Source: an uncultured Eisenbergiella sp.
Lineage (GTDB): Bacteria; Bacillota; Clostridia; Lachnospirales; Lachnospiraceae
Reading direction: 5' to 3'
Assembly (NCBI GenBank): GCA_947626725.1
Contig: CANQTI010000076.1
Coordinates: 1 to 8,540, forward strand
Length of the DNA stretch: 8,540 nucleotides
Shown here piece by piece: positions 5,860-8,540 of this stretch (the stretch's first letter is position 1; each line of letters starts with the position of its first letter). The notes below the pieces were generated by a model. The model worked only from the letters and a program-made list of their open reading frames with translations. It was not told where the DNA came from and ran no database searches. The position numbers and the translations under genes are program-made.

Positions 5860-6884
5860 GCGGTTCGAGGATAGAAGCCGGCGTACCAGCGGGCAAATTT
5901 TAAAAGCCCGTCGTCCAGTCCGGTCTGGGGGCGGAAGCCGAAGTCCTTTTCCAGATCCTCGATATCCGCATAAGTCTGATAGACATCGCCGGGCTGCATA
6001 GGCAGGAATTCTTTCACGGCAGGCCGGTTGATCACGCCTGTTTCCATCAGGCAGCGTTCCAGCGTTTCTACAAAATGCAGAAGCGTCTCGGGCCGGTTGT
6101 TTCCGATATTGTAGATTTTGTGCCATACGCCGTTTTCATCGGGATCAGGAACGCGGGACATCACTTTGACGACGCCCGATACGATATCGTCGATATAGGT
6201 AAAGTCCCGGTACATGTCCCCGTTATTGAAAAGCTGGATCTTTTCACCGCGAACCATTTTGTCGGTGAAGGAAAAATAGGCCATATCGGGCCGCCCCAGA
6301 GGTCCGTATACAGTGAAAAAGCGCAGCCCGGTAGCGGGAATTCCGTACAGCTTGCTGTAGGCGTATGCCATCAGCTCGTTGGATTTCTTGGTGGCCGCGT
6401 ACAGGGATACGGGGTGATCCGCCCGGTCCTGTGTGCTGTAAGGCACTTTTTGGTTGGAACCATAGACGGAGGAACTGGAGGCATAGACGAGGTGCGACAG
6501 CTTCTGCCCGCAGATCTCCTCCGAATGCCGGCAGGCTTCCAGGATACGGAAGAAGCCGATCAGATTGCTTTGCAGGTAAGCTTCCGGGTTGGTGATGGAA
6601 TACCGCACGCCGGCCTGTGCGGCCAGGTGGACGACGATATTGGGCCGGGCGTGCAGAAAGCAATTCCGTATAGCCGCCTCATCAGAAATATCCGCTCGGA
6701 TGAATTGGAAATCCGCATGGCGGGACAAAAGCTTTAGGCGGGCTTTTTTCAGATTCACGTCGTAATAGTCATTCAGGTTGTCCAGTCCGCACACCGGGAT
6801 ACCCTGTTCCAGAAGTCGGCTGGAAAGATGGTATCCGATGAAGCCGGCGGCGCCTGTGATCAGGACTCTTTTTCCCTCATTCAT
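5847..6884 (-). CDS. NAD-dependent nucleotide-sugar epimerase, probably UDP-glucuronate 4-epimerase
   Basis: A 345-residue extended short-chain dehydrogenase/reductase, normal length for the family. The NAD-binding Rossmann motif GAAGFIG is at 11-17; the catalytic YxxxK is Y162-K166 in LYAATKKSNELMA, after a Ser-rich strand YASSSSVYG (134-142). The segment GLDNLNDYYDVNLKKARL (33-50) and the stretch LRFFTVYGPLGRPDMAYF (187-204) are characteristic of UDP-glucuronate 4-epimerases (GAE, CapI, LspL) rather than of GalE. The expected reaction is UDP-glucuronate to UDP-galacturonate, supplying capsule or other surface polysaccharide. It begins 27 bases after the UDP-glucose dehydrogenase stop, so the two are probably one transcript and consecutive steps. 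GAGG precedes the ATG by about 10 bases. UDP-xylose-type or other UDP-sugar epimerase activity is less likely. Confidence 0.9.
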   Translation of the reverse strand: MNEGKRVLITGAAGFIGYHLSSRLLEQGIPVCGLDNLNDYYDVNLKKARLKLLSRHADFQFIRADISDEAAIRNCFLHARPNIVVHLAAQAGVRYSITNPEAYLQSNLIGFFRILEACRHSEEICGQKLSHLVYASSSSVYGSNQKVPYSTQDRADHPVSLYAATKKSNELMAYAYSKLYGIPATGLRFFTVYGPLGRPDMAYFSFTDKMVRGEKIQLFNNGDMYRDFTYIDDIVSGVVKVMSRVPDPDENGVWHKIYNIGNNRPETLLHFVETLERCLMETGVINRPAVKEFLPMQPGDVYQTYADIEDLEKDFGFRPQTGLDDGLLKFARWYAGFYPRTAKPD

Positions 6885-6911
6885 ATCCGTTCTGCCTCAT
6901 CGTTTCCGTTT

Positions 6912-8231
6912 TCATCTGCCGATGCTGTAATATTCCACGCCAGCGGCTTTCATTTCTGCCGGAGAAAAGAGATTTCGTCCGTCATAGACCAGCGGGGTGC
7001 GCATCAGCTCTCGGAATGCGGCGGGCGCAACGGCCCGAATCTGTCCCCACTCTGTAAAAATAAAACAGAGGTTGGCGTCCTGCAGCGCTTCATCGCAGGT
7101 TGAAACATAGGTAATGGACCCGCGGCCGTGGGAGCCGGCCGGGTATTTTTTCTGAAAATTGACGGCGGCCACCGGATCGTAGGCGTAAAGATCGGCGCCG
7201 GCTTCCAGCAGGAGCGCAACGTTGTCCAGAGAAGGCGCCTCCCGCAGATCGTCGGTGCCTGGTTTGAAAGCAAGGCCCAGGACTGCGACCTTCAGCCGTT
7301 CGAAACTGATCATCCGATCGCTGGCCTTTTGGAAGAGCCGGGTTTTCTGTTCCGTATTCACATCAACGGCGGCTTCTACGGTCCGCAGCCGATATCCAGC
7401 TTTGTGGGCCTGGAATTTCAGCGCCTTGGTATCCTTGGGAAAGCAGCTTCCGCCGTAGCCGATACCGGCCCGCAGGAAGTTGGCTCCGATTCTGGCGTCA
7501 TAGCTCATGCCGCGGGCAACATCATCCACGTTGGCGCCCAGCAGCTCGCAGAGGTTCGCAATGTCGTTCATATATGAAATCTTCAGGGCGAGAAAGTCAT
7601 TGCAGGCATATTTGGTCATTTCCGCGGAGCGACGGTTCATGGATACGATCGGCAGTCCGAAAGGCTCGTAAATTTGGCGCAGCAGACGGTCTGCAGCCTC
7701 GGATTCCGTGCCCAGAATGATCCGGGCCGCGTGCAGCGTGTCATGCACCGCGGAGCCCTGCGCCAAAAATTCCGGATTGGAAGCGACTTCGATATGCAGT
7801 TCTTTTCTCACGAGAAAATCCCGGATAAACTGTTCTACAAGATCGTTGGTTCCCACGGGGACTGTGGATTTGACGACGACGAGGCAGTCTTTTTCCACAT
7901 TTTCCGCGATCTGGCGGCAGACAGTGGCGATATAGCTTAAGTTGGCAGAACCGTCCGGCTGCTCGGGCGTTCCCACACCGATAAAGATGGCGTCCGGGTC
8001 CCGGTAGGCGCTCTTATAGTCCGTGGTGTAGTGCAGACGGCCCGCCGCATAATTGCGCTGCATCAGTTCCGCGAGCCCTTCCTCGTAGATCGGGGAAACA
8101 CCGTTTTCCATCAATTTAATTTTCTGTGCGTCTACATCCACGCAGGTCACGTCATGCCCCATTTCCGCGAAGCAGACACCCGCTACCAGGCCGACATAAC
8201 CGGTTCCCGCGACGACAAGCTTCATATTCAT
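6912..8231 (-). CDS. ugd: UDP-glucose 6-dehydrogenase
   Basis: A 439-residue enzyme of the usual bacterial length that oxidises UDP-glucose to UDP-glucuronate with two NAD+. The N-terminal Rossmann motif GTGYVGL is at 9-15. KSTVPVGT (121-128), NPEFLAQGSAV (152-162), EMTKYACNDFLALKISYMND (204-223) and GYGGSCFPKDTKAL (258-271, catalytic C263) are the known family motifs; the C-terminal UDP-binding domain follows (LGLAFKPGTDDLREAPS, 318-334). It is the first gene of a run leading to the epimerase, for UDP-uronic acid supply. Two ATGs six bases apart compete: 8231 has AAAGGA 4 bases upstream, 8225 has it 10 bases upstream and gives the commoner MKLVV start; I list the longer. A SigA-like promoter and a structured leader lie upstream. 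Confidence 0.96.
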   Translation of the reverse strand: MNMKLVVAGTGYVGLVAGVCFAEMGHDVTCVDVDAQKIKLMENGVSPIYEEGLAELMQRNYAAGRLHYTTDYKSAYRDPDAIFIGVGTPEQPDGSANLSYIATVCRQIAENVEKDCLVVVKSTVPVGTNDLVEQFIRDFLVRKELHIEVASNPEFLAQGSAVHDTLHAARIILGTESEAADRLLRQIYEPFGLPIVSMNRRSAEMTKYACNDFLALKISYMNDIANLCELLGANVDDVARGMSYDARIGANFLRAGIGYGGSCFPKDTKALKFQAHKAGYRLRTVEAAVDVNTEQKTRLFQKASDRMISFERLKVAVLGLAFKPGTDDLREAPSLDNVALLLEAGADLYAYDPVAAVNFQKKYPAGSHGRGSITYVSTCDEALQDANLCFIFTEWGQIRAVAPAAFRELMRTPLVYDGRNLFSPAEMKAAGVEYYSIGR

Positions 8232-8268
8232 CCAGTCCTTTCTGCGTTTGTTTTATCATACAGATATA

Positions 8269-8320
8269 CAGTTCACAGCTTTTGGTCCGACGCTGGACCG
8301 AGAGCGATGAACTTGAACTG
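8269..8320 (-). other. Structured 5' leader of ugd mRNA
   Basis: In the predicted leader, CAGTTCA (minus strand, 8314-8320) pairs perfectly with TGAACTG (8269-8275). Inside it GGTCC (8295-8299) and GGACC (8284-8288) form a second stem around six bases, flanked by GCT/AGC across a 3x3 internal loop. AGTTCA occurs twice in tandem next to the outer arm, so two pairing registers are possible. It begins at about the first transcribed base and ends about 38 bases before the ugd start. There is no U-tract, so it is not a terminator. I do not recognise it as any known riboswitch. Confidence 0.5.
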
Positions 8321-8324
8321 CATT

Positions 8325-8354
8325 ATTATAACACAGAATGAAAGGCAAAGTAAA
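8325..8354 (-). promoter_or_regulatory. SigA-type promoter of ugd
   Basis: On the minus strand TTTACT (8349-8354) is followed after 18 bp by a perfect TATAAT (8325-8330). Transcription would start near 8318, giving a leader of about 87 bases. It lies back to back with a plus-strand promoter; the two -35 boxes are 7 bp apart. Confidence 0.7.
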
Positions 8355-8361
8355 GTTTAGA

Positions 8362-8390
8362 ATGACAAGCGCGGGAAGAATGTGTATAAT
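8362..8390 (+). promoter_or_regulatory. Divergent plus-strand SigA-type promoter
   Basis: ATGACA (8362-8367, five of six matches to TTGACA) and a perfect TATAAT (8385-8390) are separated by 17 bp. Transcription would start near 8397 and run into the small ORF and terminator at the right edge. Confidence 0.7.
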
Positions 8391-8429
8391 GGAAAAGAAA
8401 AGGTCAAAAAGAGGAAATAGGGGAAGTTT

Positions 8430-8486
8430 ATGGGAGAGAAGCGGCCGGAAGGAAAAACCGTATATCCCGAGTTTGCCACTTGCTGA
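8430..8486 (+). CDS. Possible 18-residue small ORF (leader peptide or gene remnant)
   Basis: An 18-codon frame, MGEKRPEGKTVYPEFATC, followed by TGA. It starts about 33 bases after the predicted transcription start and has AGGGG 6 bases before the ATG, so initiation looks genuine. The peptide is hydrophilic, with no membrane helix and no run of regulatory amino-acid codons as in classical attenuators. A terminator follows 30 bases after the stop. I do not recognise it. It may be a leader peptide for a gene beyond the edge, a small protein, or the intact start of a gene truncated by deletion. The stretch after it is much richer in A+T than the rest of the window. Confidence 0.4.
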   Translation: MGEKRPEGKTVYPEFATC

Positions 8487-8516
8487 CTAATCCCAATTAA
8501 ATTTTTTCCTTATTTT

Positions 8517-8539
8517 GCAAGGTTTCCCTTGCTTTTTTT
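8517..8539 (+). terminator. Intrinsic terminator of the short plus-strand unit
   Basis: GCAAGG (8517-8522) and CCTTGC (8527-8532) form a perfect 6-bp stem with the loop TTTC, followed by seven T residues (8533-8539). With the promoter at 8362-8390 it bounds a transcript of about 140 bases. CTTGC at 8479-8483, in the last codons of the small ORF, could pair with the 5' arm of this stem instead. Confidence 0.85.
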
Positions 8540-8540
8540 A

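Noticed and set aside
5774..5896. N-terminal extension of Ogt up to 5896
   Set aside because: The extra 41 residues run through a terminator hairpin and the end of the epimerase gene; the start at 5773 has a proper ribosome site and matches the family.

Overview
The window looks like a chromosomal segment of a Gram-positive-lineage (Bacillota) bacterium of moderate G+C. The grounds are the BlaI/BlaR1-type pair, a SpoIIE/STAS partner-switching module, consensus SigA-like promoters, strong AGGAGG-type ribosome sites and short U-tailed terminators. I cannot name the genus. Every substantial gene lies on the minus strand, so transcription runs from high to low coordinates. The only plus-strand unit I can support is a very short one at the right edge.

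Right part (8540 down to 5279): a divergent promoter region (8325-8390) separates a small plus-strand unit (18-codon ORF plus terminator) from a minus-strand run of UDP-glucose 6-dehydrogenase, a UDP-glucuronate 4-epimerase-like SDR protein and Ogt-type O6-alkylguanine DNA alkyltransferase. The first two would convert UDP-glucose to UDP-glucuronate and then UDP-galacturonate for capsule or other surface glycans. The dehydrogenase mRNA has a structured 5' leader. A strong terminator sits on the epimerase stop codon, so ogt is probably expressed apart or by read-through.

Middle part (5274 down to 905): a clear promoter drives three tightly spaced genes. They encode a condensation/alcohol-acetyltransferase-like acyltransferase (HxxxDG), a STAS anti-sigma-factor antagonist, and a large membrane protein carrying an extracellular sensor region, HAMP, a PP2C/SpoIIE phosphatase and a C-terminal HATPase (anti-sigma kinase) domain. 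A U-tailed terminator closes the unit. This is a nearly self-contained partner switch, with kinase and phosphatase in one chain and the STAS protein as likely substrate. No sigma factor or other output is encoded nearby. It is the most interesting system in the window.

Left part (884 down to 1): four degenerate tandem repeats of about 50 bp fill the gap before a blaI-like repressor gene, which is followed by the first 55 codons of a blaR1/mecR1-like M56 sensor gene running off the window. The blaI promoter has a perfect TTGACA -35 box and two BlaI-type dyad operators about three helical turns apart, one over the -10 and one in the 5' leader. No beta-lactamase or PBP gene is visible, so the regulon target is unknown.
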